The notes: generated by a model not told the origin, from the sequence alone. Counted from the first letter of the stretch, positions 21,512 through 32,529 are shown. The stretch is DNA of 64,000 nucleotides from Geobacillus sp. 46C-IIa (GCF_014679505.1 NZ_CP061474.1:774001-838000), one strand, 5' to 3'. Program-made: numbers and translations.

Positions 21512-21783
21512 ACATTTTCTATACGTGACAACCGATGACGGAGAAAAGTAGTTAAGGCCCACATGGCCAGAGAGGAAACGCCTGAGGCTGTGAGCGTTTC
21601 TCCATGATGGCTTAACGAAAGACACTCCATAGGTTTCCCTTTGAACGCGCTTTGCGTCAGTAAGGGGGAACGCGCGCCACGCGTTAGCGGCGACAAGGGG
21701 AAGCTGTATGCTTCAATTAGGGTGGCACCGCGGGAATCACGCTCTCGTCCCTATCGATGATGGGGACGAGAGCGTTTTTATTT
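21512..21783 (+). promoter_or_regulatory. T-box leader (His) controlling hisS-aspS
   Basis: A tRNA-sensing leader that lets transcription continue when tRNA-His is uncharged. The T-box sequence TTAGGGTGGCACCGCG is at 21717-21732. The terminator, a 13-bp perfect stem (21739-21751 with 21763-21775) plus T run, follows it. Stem I begins near GACGGAGAAAAGTAGTTAA, with the AGTA of the S-turn; its 3' strand CGAAAGACAC contains a CAC codon at 21623-21625, the likely His specifier. The downstream gene being hisS agrees. Boundaries are approximate. Confidence 0.9.
21739..21783 (+). terminator. Regulated terminator of the hisS T-box
   Basis: ACGCTCTCGTCCC (21739-21751) with its complement at 21763-21775, then TTTTATTTT. 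The 5' arm overlaps the region that the T-box sequence would use to form the antiterminator. Confidence 0.9.
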
Positions 21784-21802
21784 TGGGCAAAGGAGGAAGA
21801 GC

Positions 21803-23086
21803 ATGGCTTTTCAAATTCCGAGAGGGACACAAGATTTGCTGCCGGGTGAAACGGAAAAATGGCAATATGCCGAACAAGTGGCCCGCGACCTTTGCGGGCG
21901 GTATGGCTATGAAGAAATCCGGACGCCGATTTTTGAACATACCGAACTGTTTTTGCGCGGCGTCGGCGATACGACCGATATTGTCCAAAAAGAGATGTAC
22001 ACGTTTGAAGACAAAGGCGGCCGTGCATTGACGCTCCGCCCGGAAGGAACGGCGCCGGTCGTGCGGGCGTTCGTCGAGCATAAGCTGTATGGCAGCCCGA
22101 ACCAGCCAGTCAAGCTGTATTATACCGGGCCGATGTTCCGTTATGAGCGGCCGGAAGCCGGGCGGTTCCGCCAATTCGTCCAGTTTGGCGTCGAGGCGAT
22201 TGGCAGCAGCGACCCGGCGATTGACGCCGAGGTGATGGCGTTGGCGATGCATATTTATGAGGCGCTCGGGTTAAAACGCATCCGGCTCGTGATCAACAGT
22301 TTAGGTGATGTAGACAGCCGCTGCGCGCACCGCGAAGCGCTCGTCCGCCATTTTTCCGGCCGCATTCATGAACTGTGCCCGGACTGCCAGGCGCGGCTTG
22401 AGACGAATCCGCTCCGCATTCTTGACTGCAAAAAAGACCGCGACCATGAACTGATGGCGTCAGCACCGTCGATTTTAGACTATTTGAACGACGAGTCGCG
22501 CGCGTATTTTGAAAAGGTGAAGCAATATTTAACGATGCTTGGCATTTCGTTTGTCATCGATGCACGGCTCGTGCGCGGGCTCGATTATTACAATCATACG
22601 ACGTTTGAAATTATGAGCGAGGCCGAAGGGTTCGGTGCGGCGGCGACGCTGTGCGGCGGCGGGCGCTATAACGGGCTCGTGCAAGAAATCGGCGGGCCGG
22701 AAGCGCCGGGCATCGGCTTTGCGTTAAGCATTGAGCGGCTGTTGGCGGCGCTTGAGGCGGAAGGAATCGAACTGCCGATCCGCCAAGGAATCGATTGCTA
22801 TGTTGTCGCTGTCGGCGAACGGGCGAAAGATGAAGCTGTCCGCCTCGTTTACGAATTGCGCCGTGCCGGTCTGCGCGCTGATCAAGACTATTTGGGCCGG
22901 AAACTGAAGGCGCAGTTGAAGGCGGCTGACCGGCTTGGCGCGTCGTTCGTTGCCATCATCGGCGACGAGGAGCTCGAGAAACAGACAGCGGCCGTGAAAC
23001 ATATGGCGAGCGGCGAGCAAACCGATGTGCCGCTTGGCGAGTTAGTGTCCTTTTTAACAGAACGGACAAAGCGGGAGGAGGAGTAA
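21803..23086 (+). CDS. hisS: Histidyl-tRNA synthetase
   Basis: 427-residue class II synthetase charging tRNA-His. Seen are motif 1-type [17 protein letters not shown], motif 2 [19 protein letters not shown] near 113, the histidine-specific loops [15 protein letters not shown] near 257 and [13 protein letters not shown], and a C-terminal anticodon-binding domain after about 330. The ribosome binding site AAAGGAGGAAG is at 21789-21799. It is followed by aspS four bases later; both are presumably under the His T-box, as in B. subtilis. Confidence 0.97.
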   Translation: MAFQIPRGTQDLLPGETEKWQYAEQVARDLCGRYGYEEIRTPIFEHTELFLRGVGDTTDIVQKEMYTFEDKGGRALTLRPEGTAPVVRAFVEHKLYGSPNQPVKLYYTGPMFRYERPEAGRFRQFVQFGVEAIGSSDPAIDAEVMALAMHIYEALGLKRIRLVINSLGDVDSRCAHREALVRHFSGRIHELCPDCQARLETNPLRILDCKKDRDHELMASAPSILDYLNDESRAYFEKVKQYLTMLGISFVIDARLVRGLDYYNHTTFEIMSEAEGFGAAATLCGGGRYNGLVQEIGGPEAPGIGFALSIERLLAALEAEGIELPIRQGIDCYVVAVGERAKDEAVRLVYELRRAGLRADQDYLGRKLKAQLKAADRLGASFVAIIGDEELEKQTAAVKHMASGEQTDVPLGELVSFLTERTKREEE

Positions 23087-23090
23087 AAAG

Positions 23091-24863
23091 GTGGAACGGA
23101 CGTATTATTGTGGTGAAGTGCCGGAAACGGCCGTTGGCGAGCGCGTCGTGCTTAAAGGCTGGGTGCAAAAGCGCCGCGACTTAGGCGGGCTCATTTTCAT
23201 CGATTTGCGCGACCGGACAGGCATCGTGCAAATCGTCGTCAGCCCGGATGTGTCAGCTGAAGCGCTGGCGGCCGCCGAGCGCGTGCGGAGCGAATATGTG
23301 CTGAGCGTTGAGGGGACGGTCGTCGCCCGCGCGCCGGAGACGGTCAACCCGAACATCGCGACCGGCCGCATCGAAGTGCAGGCGGAACGCATCGACATTA
23401 TCAATGAAGCCAAAACGCCGCCGTTTGCGATCACGGATGACACCGATGCGGCGGAAGACGTGCGTTTGAAATACCGGTATTTGGATTTGCGCCGCCCGGT
23501 CATGTTTCGAACGCTGGAGTTCCGGCATAAGGTCACGAAAGCGGTGCGCGACTTTTTGAACGGCGAACGCTTTTTGGAAATCGAGACGCCGATGTTGACG
23601 AAAAGCACGCCGGAAGGGGCGCGCGACTATTTAGTGCCGAGCCGCGTCCACCTGGGCGAATTTTACGCCTTGCCGCAGTCGCCGCAAATTTTTAAGCAGC
23701 TGCTGATGGTCGGCGGTTTTGAGCGCTACTATCAAATCGCGCGCTGCTTCCGCGATGAAGATTTGCGCGCTGACCGCCAGCCGGAGTTTACGCAAATTGA
23801 CATTGAAATGTCGTTTATCGATCAAGAAGACATCATCGATTTAACCGAACGGATGATGGCAGCGGTCGTCAAAGCGGCCAAAGGGATTGACATTCCGCGC
23901 CCGTTCCCGCGCATCACATATGATGAGGCGATGAGCCGTTACGGCTCCGATAAGCCGGATGTGCGCTTTGGCTTAGAACTTGTCGACGTGTCGGAAGCGG
24001 TCCGCGGCTCCGCGTTTCAAGTATTCAGCCGCGCCGTCGAGCAAGGTGGCCAAGTGAAGGCGATCAACGTGAAAGGAGCGGCAAGCCGCTATTCACGCAA
24101 AGACATTGATGCGTTAGCGGAGTTTGCCGGCCGTTACGGGGCGAAAGGGCTCGCTTGGTTAAAAATGGAAGAAGGGGAGCTGAAAGGGCCGATCGCCAAG
24201 TTTTTCAGCGCTGAGGAACAAACCGCGCTGCGCCAGCTGCTCGCTGCCGAAGACGGGGATTTGCTTTTGTTTGTCGCCGACCAAAACGCCGTCGTTGCCG
24301 CGGCCCTCGGCGCGCTGCGGCTTCGGCTCGGCAAAGAGCTTGGCTTAATCGATGAAACGAAGCTCGCCTTTTTATGGGTGACGGACTGGCCGCTGTTGGA
24401 ATATGACGAAGAGGAAGGCCGCTATTACGCCGCCCACCATCCGTTTACGATGCCGGCGCGCGACGACATTCCGCTGCTTGAGACAAACCCGGGAGCTGTG
24501 CGCGCGCAGGCGTATGATTTGGTGTTAAACGGCTATGAGCTCGGCGGCGGCTCGCTCCGCATTTTTGAGCGTGACGTGCAAGAAAAAATGTTCCGCGCCT
24601 TAGGATTCAGTGAAGAAGAGGCGCGTCGCCAGTTTGGATTTCTGCTTGAGGCGTTTGAGTACGGCACCCCGCCGCACGGCGGCATCGCGCTTGGCCTCGA
24701 CCGGCTTGTGATGCTCTTAGCCGGGCGCACGAACTTGCGCGATACGATCGCCTTTCCGAAAACGGCGAGCGCCAGCTGCCTGCTCACCGAAGCGCCCGGA
24801 CCGGTCAGCGAAAAACAGCTGGAAGAGCTGCATTTGGCTGTCGTGCTGCCTGACCAGGAATAG
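23091..24863 (+). CDS. aspS: Aspartyl-tRNA synthetase (bacterial type)
   Basis: 590-residue class II synthetase with an N-terminal OB-fold anticodon-binding domain (about 1-105), catalytic core with [20 protein letters not shown] and [18 protein letters not shown], the bacterial GAD insertion (about 290-420) and motif 3 [11 protein letters not shown] near the C-terminus. The start is GTG 23091 after GGGAGGAGGAG; no nearby ATG competes. It is the last protein gene of the hisS operon, followed by the 6S RNA promoter. Confidence 0.97.
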   Translation: MERTYYCGEVPETAVGERVVLKGWVQKRRDLGGLIFIDLRDRTGIVQIVVSPDVSAEALAAAERVRSEYVLSVEGTVVARAPETVNPNIATGRIEVQAERIDIINEAKTPPFAITDDTDAAEDVRLKYRYLDLRRPVMFRTLEFRHKVTKAVRDFLNGERFLEIETPMLTKSTPEGARDYLVPSRVHLGEFYALPQSPQIFKQLLMVGGFERYYQIARCFRDEDLRADRQPEFTQIDIEMSFIDQEDIIDLTERMMAAVVKAAKGIDIPRPFPRITYDEAMSRYGSDKPDVRFGLELVDVSEAVRGSAFQVFSRAVEQGGQVKAINVKGAASRYSRKDIDALAEFAGRYGAKGLAWLKMEEGELKGPIAKFFSAEEQTALRQLLAAEDGDLLLFVADQNAVVAAALGALRLRLGKELGLIDETKLAFLWVTDWPLLEYDEEEGRYYAAHHPFTMPARDDIPLLETNPGAVRAQAYDLVLNGYELGGGSLRIFERDVQEKMFRALGFSEEEARRQFGFLLEAFEYGTPPHGGIALGLDRLVMLLAGRTNLRDTIAFPKTASASCLLTEAPGPVSEKQLEELHLAVVLPDQE

Positions 24864-24898
24864 CCGCTCCGCCGGCAAGGAAACATCAGCGACAGGTG

Positions 24899-24927
24899 TT
24901 CACAAACGCTGAAAAATATGATACAAT
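24899..24927 (+). promoter_or_regulatory. Promoter of 6S RNA
   Basis: TTCACA (24899-24904), a 17-base spacer and TACAAT (24922-24927), giving a start near 24934 and agreeing with the 5' arm of the 6S fold. Confidence 0.75.
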
Positions 24928-24933
24928 GAAAGC

Positions 24934-25125
24934 AACCAACCGTCCTAATGTGTTCGTCGCATCACCCATCGTTTTGACCGAACAGTAAATGATCCGGGAG
25001 CCTGGGGTTTCCAAGCGGCGTGCATGCCCCTTCGTCACAGGGGAAGCGCAAACCTTGGAACAGGGCACCCACCTATGGGAGAGCGGGTTCAAAACGAAGG
25101 CATCGACGGCACGATTGGGACTGGT
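24934..25125 (+). ncRNA. bsrA: 6S RNA (bsrA type)
   Basis: About 190-nt RNA that mimics an open promoter and sequesters sigma-A RNA polymerase; in B. subtilis bsrA lies in the same place, between aspS and yrvM. The ends pair: ACCAACCGTCCTAATGTG near the start and CACGATTGGGACTGGT near the end form the closing stem. A long imperfect hairpin with paired GGTTT/AACC-type segments surrounds an unpaired central bubble. Placement, size, own promoter and dedicated terminator all agree. Exact ends are estimated. Confidence 0.85.
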
Positions 25126-25151
25126 ATACATAGGAGAATGAAAGAATGATG

Positions 25152-25184
25152 CCCCTATGCCGACAAACGCATAGGGGGTTTTTG
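25152..25184 (+). terminator. Terminator downstream of 6S RNA
   Basis: CCCCTATGC (25152-25160) pairs with GCATAGGGG (25169-25177), followed by GTTTTTGTTTTG. Confidence 0.9.
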
Positions 25185-25279
25185 TTTTGCCAGCAAAATG
25201 CCGTTGCCACATTGGCTGACTTCATGTAGGATAAAAAGCGGCATAATGATCAATTTCTGAACAAATGGAGAGGAGAACG

Positions 25280-26041
25280 ATGCTGCATCAATTTTCCCGC
25301 AATGAACTGGCCATTGGTCCAGAAGGGCTTGAGAAACTCAAAAATGCCACTGTCGCTGTGCTTGGCGTCGGTGGCGTCGGGTCGTTCGCTGTCGAGGCGC
25401 TCGCCCGTTCCGGGGTCGGCCGGCTGGTGCTCGTTGACCGCGACAACGTCGATATTACGAACATTAACCGGCAAATTCATGCTTTATTGTCGACGATCGG
25501 TCGACCGAAAGTCGAGCTGATGAAGGAGCGCATCGCCGATATTAACCCGGCGTGCGAAGTGATCGCCTTGCAAATGTTTTACACCGAGGAGACGTACGAG
25601 CAGTTTTTCGCTCATCACTTGGATTTTGTCATCGATGCGTCCGATACGATTATGTATAAAGTGCACTTAATGAAACAATGTCTTGAGCGCGGCATCCCGA
25701 TCATCTCGAGCATGGGTGCGGCGAACAAAATGGATCCGACTCGTTTTCGCATCGCGGACATTTCGAAAACGCACACCGATCCGATCGCGAAAGTCATCCG
25801 CGCCAAACTGCGCAAAGAAGGCATCCGCCGCGGCATTCCGGTCGTCTTTTCCGACGAGAAGCCGGTGAAAATTCGCGAAGACGTCCGCCAAGTCGTCGGC
25901 AATGATGCCTCGCCGATCCGCAAGGCGAAAATGCCGCCGTCATCGAACGCTTTTGTGCCATCGGTTGCCGGACTCATTATGGCGTCATATGTCATTAATG
26001 AATTGTTGAAAGAAATTCCGATTGCCCGCGTCGGCGAATAA
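25280..26041 (+). CDS. tcdA: tRNA threonylcarbamoyladenosine dehydratase TcdA
   Basis: 253-residue E1-like enzyme that uses ATP to cyclise t6A37 of ANN-decoding tRNAs to ct6A. N-terminal HQFSRNELAIGPEGLEKL is followed by the nucleotide-binding GVGGVGSFAVEALARSG (near 32), DRDNVDITNINRQ and DASDTIMYKVHL. It is the B. subtilis YrvM type rather than MoeB/ThiF: it lacks the paired CxxC zinc sites and has SSMGAANKMDPTRF. ATG 25280 is used because GAGAGGAG at 25268-25275 fits it. It stands alone between 6S RNA and the convergent rsfA. Confidence 0.92.
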   Translation: MLHQFSRNELAIGPEGLEKLKNATVAVLGVGGVGSFAVEALARSGVGRLVLVDRDNVDITNINRQIHALLSTIGRPKVELMKERIADINPACEVIALQMFYTEETYEQFFAHHLDFVIDASDTIMYKVHLMKQCLERGIPIISSMGAANKMDPTRFRIADISKTHTDPIAKVIRAKLRKEGIRRGIPVVFSDEKPVKIREDVRQVVGNDASPIRKAKMPPSSNAFVPSVAGLIMASYVINELLKEIPIARVGE

Positions 26042-26052
26042 GCGATTAAATA

Positions 26053-26087
26053 AACAAGAGGCGATGAACCCCATCGCCTCTTGTTTT
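26053..26087. terminator. Bidirectional terminator between tcdA and rsfA
   Basis: AACAAGAGGCGATG (26053-26066) pairs exactly with 26072-26085 across a 5-base loop; T-rich on the plus side, A-rich before it on the other. It serves two converging genes. Confidence 0.88.
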
Positions 26088-26089
26088 TA

Positions 26090-26740
26090 TTATGAATGTG
26101 CCATCGGTTCGCTTTGTTCGCCCGTTTCCGCGAGAAGCAGCTGGGCGAGGGAGAAGCGTTCGCCTTCTTCCGAAGCGAGCTGGCGGGCGCGGGCCATAAT
26201 TTTGACGAGCGCCTCGTAATCTTCTTGAACGGTCGTCTGGCGCGCCTCGAGGCGCTCCAGCTTTTGGGTCAGCTGCTCGTTGCGCGCCAGCCATTCGGTT
26301 CGCTCCCGTTTCAGCCGTTCGTTTTCCTGGCGGGCGGCTTCCAACTGTTTCGCATCACGCCGCAGCGCTTGCAAAAAGGAAATACATTGGTCAAGCGTCA
26401 ACGGAGCAGCCGGGAGAAACGGGGATGACCCTTCGGCGCCTTTGTTCTCGTCAAGGGGGCGAAATGTTACATCGTTCGCTTCTTTTTGCCATTTTTTCAT
26501 CATCTCTAGCGCCCGTTTTCGCTCTTTTCGCTGTTTTTTCGCCTGTTCGATGGCGTCGAGATGCCGTTTCCGCACTTCGGCGTTCCAACGGAAACCGCAT
26601 GCCGCCGCTGTCCGGCGCAGCTGCCTTCCGACCTCTTCAAAGGCGGCGAGCTGGGTCTTTCCTTCGCGTATGTATTGCAGCACCGTCTCAGCGAGCAGTA
26701 CGTCTTCTTCGTGTGACCACGCATCCTGTCTTGTCTTCAT
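26090..26740 (-). CDS. rsfA: RsfA family transcription factor
   Basis: 216-residue DNA-binding protein of the RsfA/YlbO family, regulators of prespore sigma-F-dependent genes in Bacillus. The N-terminal Myb/SANT-like domain is clear: [20 protein letters not shown], then [21 protein letters not shown] (residues 3-60). The C-terminal half (about 110-190) is a heptad-rich coiled coil ([18 protein letters not shown]), probably for dimerisation. ATG 26740 is chosen, 4-9 bases after GGGGTGG; a GTG three codons earlier overlaps it. It is monocistronic, opposite to both neighbours. Confidence 0.88.
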   Translation of the reverse strand: MKTRQDAWSHEEDVLLAETVLQYIREGKTQLAAFEEVGRQLRRTAAACGFRWNAEVRKRHLDAIEQAKKQRKERKRALEMMKKWQKEANDVTFRPLDENKGAEGSSPFLPAAPLTLDQCISFLQALRRDAKQLEAARQENERLKRERTEWLARNEQLTQKLERLEARQTTVQEDYEALVKIMARARQLASEEGERFSLAQLLLAETGEQSEPMAHS

Positions 26741-26976
26741 GCTGTCCACCCCGCAAATGTAATGTTGATATGATGATAGTTTTTCCGTTCTTTTTCCAAT
26801 TTAAACTTCCCTTTATTCATTTTCCCTCCCTTCCGCCCGGCGTTGCCCCGCTGATGCCTGCGCACGGCTGTTTGAATGCAAGCGACAACGGATAGGCTGC
26901 GCCGCTCCAATCAACCGGTCTACTACATAACATGAAAAGGAGCGGACGTTTTCTGCCGAAGAAGGTGAGGTTGCAG

Positions 26977-27006
26977 TTGGCGAAGCGGCCGCTGCCGCTG
27001 TACAAT
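26977..27006 (+). promoter_or_regulatory. Possible promoter of rarA
   Basis: TTGGCG (26977-26982), an 18-base spacer and TACAAT (27001-27006), 20 bases before the start codon. The remaining upstream sequence (26750-26975) shows no gene or clear structure. Confidence 0.45.
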
Positions 27007-27026
27007 GGAACGAAGGAGGGATTGGC

Positions 27027-28322
27027 ATGCGAAAAACGACGGAACCGTTGGCGGTGCGGATGCGGCCACGGACGATCGATGATATCGTCGGGCAGGCGCA
27101 TATCATCGGGCCAGGGACGCCGCTTTACAAAATGGTGAAAAAAGGGTATGTGCCATCGCTGCTGCTTTACGGGGAGCCAGGGACAGGAAAGACGTCGCTC
27201 GCTTACGCCATCGCCCGCACCGCCGGGCGGGAGTTGGTCGCCATCAACGCGACGTCATCCGGGAAAAAGGAGATCGAGGAAGCGGCCGAAGCGGCGCGCT
27301 GGTCGGGCCATGTCCTTTTGTTTATCGACGAAATTCACCGTCTGAATAAGGCGCAGCAAGATGTTTTGCTTCCGCATCTTGAATCCGGGCTCGTGACATT
27401 GATCGGGGCGACGACGGAAAACCCGTTTCATGAGGTGAACCCAGCGATCCGCAGCCGGTGCGGGCAAATTCAGCAGTTAAAGCGGCTTCAGTCGGCTGAT
27501 TTACTCGTGATTTTGAAACGGGCGCTCACCGATCCGGAACGCGGGGTCGGAGAGACGCCGGTGATCATCGATGAGGCGCTGTTATGGCGCATCGCCGAGG
27601 CGGCCGGCGGGGATGCGCGCGCCGCGCTCTCGCTTCTTGAGGCGGCGGTCGCCGCAGCCGATGAGCGCGACGGCTCCCTGTATATCGATGAAGCGATCAT
27701 CGCGTCATGCACCGCGAATCGCGGGTTTACTCATGACAAGTACGGCGATACATACTATTCGCTGCTTTCCGCGTTTCAAAAAAGCGTGCGCGGCAGCGAC
27801 GCTGATGCCGCGCTTCATTATTTGGCGCGGCTGCTTGAAGGAGGGGATTTAGCCGCCGTCTGTCGGCGGCTGCTCGTCATCGCCTACGAAGATATCGGGC
27901 TCGCTAACCCGATGATGGGGGTGAAAGTGCAGGCGGCCGTCGCGGCAGCGGAGCGGATCGGGCTGCCGGAGGCGCGCATTCCGCTTGCGGTTATAACAGT
28001 TGAGCTTTGTTTGAGCCCGAAATCCAACAGCGCTTACAAGGCGCTCGATGCGGCGCTCGCTGATGTGCGCGCCGGAAAGCTTGGTGAGATTCCGGATCAT
28101 TTAAAAGACGCCCATTATCAAGGAGCGGCTGTGCTCGGACATGGACAAGGCTACTTATACCCGCACGATTATCCAAACGGTTGGGTGGACCAAGCGTATT
28201 TGCCGGCCGCTCTTGAAGGCGTCCGCTACTATGAGCCGAAAGAGCATGGGGAGGAAAAATATTATGCCAAAGTGTACCGGCGGCTTCGGCAGTTGAAACA
28301 AGACGGCAATGTTGAGCCGTGA
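27027..28322 (+). CDS. rarA: Replication-associated recombination protein RarA (MgsA)
   Basis: 431-residue AAA+ ATPase that acts at stalled replication forks and with SSB. Residues 49-56 are Walker A GEPGTGKT and Walker B is [16 protein letters not shown] near 95; the sensor segment is GATTENPFHEVNPAIRSR. The C-terminal tetramerisation part has HDKYGDTYYSLLSAFQKSVRGSD-type sequence (about 230-260) and PLAVITVELCLSPKSN. The frame and length match YrvN of B. subtilis. The ribosome binding site is GAAGGAGGG at 27011-27019. Confidence 0.95.
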   Translation: MRKTTEPLAVRMRPRTIDDIVGQAHIIGPGTPLYKMVKKGYVPSLLLYGEPGTGKTSLAYAIARTAGRELVAINATSSGKKEIEEAAEAARWSGHVLLFIDEIHRLNKAQQDVLLPHLESGLVTLIGATTENPFHEVNPAIRSRCGQIQQLKRLQSADLLVILKRALTDPERGVGETPVIIDEALLWRIAEAAGGDARAALSLLEAAVAAADERDGSLYIDEAIIASCTANRGFTHDKYGDTYYSLLSAFQKSVRGSDADAALHYLARLLEGGDLAAVCRRLLVIAYEDIGLANPMMGVKVQAAVAAAERIGLPEARIPLAVITVELCLSPKSNSAYKALDAALADVRAGKLGEIPDHLKDAHYQGAAVLGHGQGYLYPHDYPNGWVDQAYLPAALEGVRYYEPKEHGEEKYYAKVYRRLRQLKQDGNVEP

Positions 28323-28338
28323 ACGGAGGAGGCATTTA

Positions 28339-28347
28339 TGGTATAAT
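28339..28347 (+). promoter_or_regulatory. Extended -10 promoter before the yczE-like gene
   Basis: TGGTATAAT is an exact extended -10 element (TGN-TATAAT). No good -35 is seen, as expected for this class. It is 40 bases before the start codon, so the disrupted gene and possibly cymR still have a promoter. Confidence 0.6.
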
Positions 28348-28386
28348 AACACAAGCGATTGGCTCAACAGAGGGGGCGCATCGACA

Positions 28387-29037
28387 ATGGCTCACAACGA
28401 TATCCCATGGTTGCGTTGGGGCATTTATTTTGCCGGTTTGTTCGTCATGTCATTTGGCATCGTGTTGACGATTAAGGCCGATGTCGGCTGCGCACCGTGG
28501 GATGTGCTTCATATCGGCTTGCAACGACAATTCGGCTTGACGATCGGCGCGTGGTCGATCATTGTCGGGATGGGGGTGCTTGCGGCTTCTGCGCTGCTTG
28601 TGAAGCAGCGGCCGCGGCTTGGCGCTTTTTTAAACATGGTGACGGTTGGAATGCCGATCGATGGATGGATGATGATTCCGCAGCTCAAAACGCCGGAACA
28701 GCCGCTCGAACAATATGCCATGTTAATGGCGGGCATCATCGTGTCCGGTTAGGGCATGGGCTTATACATTTCCGCCGGCGTCGGCGCCGGTCCGCGTGAC
28801 AGTTTGATGCTCGCTCTGACCGAGTTGACTAGGTGGAAAGTCGCATACATTCGCATTGGCATGGAAGCGCTCGTGTTGCTCGTCGGCTGGCTGCTTGGCG
28901 GTCCGGTGTCGTTCGGCACGCTTCTTTTTTGTGTGACGATCGGCTCGGTCGCCGGCTTGGCGCTGCCGCAATGCCAGAAAATGACCGGACGCCTGCTCGG
29001 GACGACAACCGTTCGCGTGCAAGGGTTAAGCCGTTAG
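28387..29037 (+). pseudogene. YczE/YyaS/YitT-type membrane protein gene interrupted by an in-frame TAG
   Basis: A 216-codon frame running from ATG 28387 (ribosome binding site GAGGGGG, 28370-28376) to TAG at 29035-29037, broken by one TAG at 28750-28752. Both halves are in the same frame and read as one protein: WLRWGIYFAGLFVMSFGIVL with DVGCAPWDVLHIGL before the stop, and GMGLYISAGVGAGPRDSLML plus two more membrane segments after it. The family normally continues through this point with a sequence like VSGxGMGLYI. No frameshift or length loss is seen, so decay is very recent or the base is a sequencing error. The function of the family is unknown. Confidence 0.85.
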
Positions 29038-29047
29038 GGGGGATATG

Positions 29048-29464
29048 ATGAAAATTTCGACGAAGGGCCGTTACGGGTTGACGATTATGATCGAATTGGC
29101 CAAAAAATATGGCGACCGCCCGATTTCGCTTCGTTCGATCGCTAAGGCGAACAATTTATCTGAACATTATTTGGAACAGCTCGTCACGCCGCTGCGCAAC
29201 GCCGGGCTCGTCAAAAGCATCCGCGGGGCGTATGGCGGCTACGTGCTTGCTGAGCATCCGGCGAAAATTACGGCCGGTGATATTCTTCGCGTGCTTGAAG
29301 GACCGCTTACTCCGGTCGAGGAACTTGAAGAGGAGGAGCCGGCCAAGCGCGAGCTATGGATTCGCATCCGTGACGCGGTCGAGGAAGTGCTTGACAGCAC
29401 GACACTCGAGGATTTGGCGAAGTATAGCGACGGGGATGATGGGGCATATATGTTTTATATTTAA
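29048..29464 (+). CDS. cymR: CymR, Rrf2-family repressor of cysteine metabolism
   Basis: 138-residue Rrf2-type winged-helix protein. It matches B. subtilis CymR almost throughout: MKISTKGRYGLTIMIELAKK, the recognition segment NNLSEHYLEQLVTPLRNAGL, RGAYGGYVL and the C-terminus DSTTLEDLAKYSDG...YMFYI. It contains no Cys at all, so unlike IscR it cannot hold an Fe-S cluster; CymR instead acts in complex with CysK and responds to O-acetylserine. ATG 29048 is preferred over 29045 because AGGGGGG ends at 29042. It sits just before iscS and mnmA, and its expected target operon yrrT-mccB is at 50-53 kb. Confidence 0.94.
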   Translation: MKISTKGRYGLTIMIELAKKYGDRPISLRSIAKANNLSEHYLEQLVTPLRNAGLVKSIRGAYGGYVLAEHPAKITAGDILRVLEGPLTPVEELEEEEPAKRELWIRIRDAVEEVLDSTTLEDLAKYSDGDDGAYMFYI

Positions 29465-29486
29465 GCGATAGAAAGGGGAATGACCG

Positions 29487-30629
29487 TTGGAACGGATTTA
29501 TTTGGATCATGCTGCCACGTCGCCCGTGCATCCGGATGTGGCGGCCGGCATGGTCCATTGGATGACCGAACAGTTCGGCAACCCGTCAAGCATCCACTAT
29601 TTCGGCCGACAAAGCCGCCGCGCGGTTGACGAAGCGAGGGCAGCCGTCGCCCGCAGCCTCGGAGCGAAAGAGACGGAGATCGTGTTTACAAGCGGCGGCA
29701 CGGAAGCGGATAATTTTGCGCTCATCGGAACGGCGATGGCCAACCGCAGCCGCGGCAGCCATATCATTACAACCGCCATCGAGCATCACGCTGTTTTGCG
29801 CGCTTGCGAATACCTAGAAAAACAAGGGTTTGACGTGACGTATTTGCCGGTTGATGAACAAGGGATCGTGTCGGTTGATGACGTGAAAGCTGCGCTGCGC
29901 GATGAGACGATTTTAGTGTCGGTCATGTTCGCCAACAATGAAATTGGCACAATCCAGCCGATCCGTGAAATCGGCGCGCTGCTTCGCGACCACCCGGCGT
30001 ATTTTCATACCGATGCCGTTCAGGCGTACGGGCTTCTCCCAATCGATGTGAATGAATATGGGGTCGACTTGCTGTCGCTCTCAAGCCATAAAATTAATGG
30101 CCCGAAAGGAAGCGGGGCGCTGTACATTCGGGAGACGGTCCGCATCACGCCGCTGCTTTTCGGCGGTGAGCAAGAACGGAAACGGCGCGCCGGCACGGAA
30201 AACGTCCCCGGCATCATCGGCTTGGCGCAGGCGGCGGAAATCGCCGGGCGGACGAGGGAGGAAAAGCGCAAACAATACGCGGCCTGGCGCGAGGTGATGC
30301 TTGACATTTTCCGCTCGTCGGGCATTGACTACGTCGTGAACGGCAGCCAAGACGGCCTGCCGCATATTTTAAACGTTGCGTTTCCGGGAACGAACGTCGA
30401 ATCGCTGCTCGTGAACTTGGATTTGGCCGGCATTGCTGCCTCAAGCGGCTCGGCGTGCACAGCCGGTTCGATCGACCCGTCGCACGTGCTTGTCGCTATG
30501 TGCGGAAGGCAGTCTGAGCGCATCCGGTCGTCCGTCCGCTTCAGCTTCGGGCTCGGCAATACGAACGAGCAAATCGAGCGAGCTGCAGAAGAAACGGTAA
30601 AGATCGTCAAACGGCTCACGAACCGATGA
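29487..30629 (+). CDS. Cysteine desulfurase (YrvO type)
   Basis: 380-residue PLP enzyme that takes sulfur from cysteine. PLP-binding Lys202 is in SSHKINGPKGSG and the catalytic Cys324 in SSGSACTAGS, on the long flexible loop of group I (NifS/IscS) desulfurases. The start is TTG 29487 with GAAAGGGGAA upstream; no ATG competes. The gene is 14 bases upstream of mnmA, and in B. subtilis YrvO serves MnmA directly for 2-thiouridine, without a Tus relay. The same pairing is inferred here. Confidence 0.94.
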   Translation: MERIYLDHAATSPVHPDVAAGMVHWMTEQFGNPSSIHYFGRQSRRAVDEARAAVARSLGAKETEIVFTSGGTEADNFALIGTAMANRSRGSHIITTAIEHHAVLRACEYLEKQGFDVTYLPVDEQGIVSVDDVKAALRDETILVSVMFANNEIGTIQPIREIGALLRDHPAYFHTDAVQAYGLLPIDVNEYGVDLLSLSSHKINGPKGSGALYIRETVRITPLLFGGEQERKRRAGTENVPGIIGLAQAAEIAGRTREEKRKQYAAWREVMLDIFRSSGIDYVVNGSQDGLPHILNVAFPGTNVESLLVNLDLAGIAASSGSACTAGSIDPSHVLVAMCGRQSERIRSSVRFSFGLGNTNEQIERAAEETVKIVKRLTNR

Positions 30630-30637
30630 GGGGGTGA

Positions 30638-31759
<1,122 letters not shown>

Positions 31760-31771
31760 TTGTACGGATAG

Positions 31772-31809
31772 AAAAAGCCTCAACCCGGCTTCGGGTTGGG
31801 GTGTTTTTT
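31772..31809 (+). terminator. Terminator after mnmA
   Basis: CCTCAACCCG (31778-31787) pairs with CGGGTTGGGG (31792-31801), with one T-G pair, followed by TGTTTTTT. Confidence 0.9.
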
Positions 31810-31866
31810 GCAATTGCTCGAAAAGAACGAACATATGTGCTAAACTAGAAGCAGGAGGGATGAGCG

Positions 31867-32529
31867 GTGGCCAATCTGAATGAACGAGGGTTGGCGCATA
31901 TGCGCGCCGGAGAGTACGAAGAAGCGCTTCGTTGCTTTTCTGAAGCAGTGAATGAGCGTCCTGATGATCCGGCCGGTTATATTAACATCGGCACCGTTCT
32001 TGCTGCTGCCGGCGAGGAAGAGAAGGCGCTTGAATGCTTCCGGCAGGCGCTTATGCTTGACGAACGGGCGGCGGCGGCCTATTACGGCATCGGCACGGTG
32101 TACTACAAGCGCGAGCAGTTCACCGAGGCGAAAGACATGTTTGAGCGGGCGCTTGCGCTTGGATTGGCTGATGCCGATACGCACTTTATGCTTGGGATGT
32201 CGTTATGGCGGCTTGAGATGCCGCGCCTGGCGCTGCCTTATTTGCAGCGGGCGGCTGAACTGAACGAAGGGGATGCTGAAGCGCTTTTTCAGCTTGGTCT
32301 TTGCCTTGCTACCCTCGATTATGTCGATGAGGCGAAACGGTATTTCGAAAAAACGTTGGAATACGATCCGCGCCATGCGGATGCGTATTACAATTTAGGC
32401 GTTATTTATGCGTACAAAGATGATCCGGCCGCTGCCCGCGATTTATTTGCTGCCGCTTTGGATGCCAATCCGGATCACGTGCTCGCTGGGTACGGAAAGA
32501 AACTGATGGAAAAGCGGCTTGCGCCGTAA
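31867..32529 (+). CDS. yrrB: Tetratricopeptide-repeat protein (YrrB type)
   Basis: 220-residue soluble protein made of about six TPR units; repeats such as EEALRCFSEAVNERPDDPAGYINIG, EKALECFRQALMLDERAAAAYYGIG and EAKRYFEKTLEYDPRHADAYYNLG recur every 34 residues. TPR superhelices bind other proteins, and the partner is unknown. The GTG start follows CAGGAGGGATGAGC. It is 17 bases upstream of recD2, as in B. subtilis. Confidence 0.9.
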   Translation: MANLNERGLAHMRAGEYEEALRCFSEAVNERPDDPAGYINIGTVLAAAGEEEKALECFRQALMLDERAAAAYYGIGTVYYKREQFTEAKDMFERALALGLADADTHFMLGMSLWRLEMPRLALPYLQRAAELNEGDAEALFQLGLCLATLDYVDEAKRYFEKTLEYDPRHADAYYNLGVIYAYKDDPAAARDLFAAALDANPDHVLAGYGKKLMEKRLAP

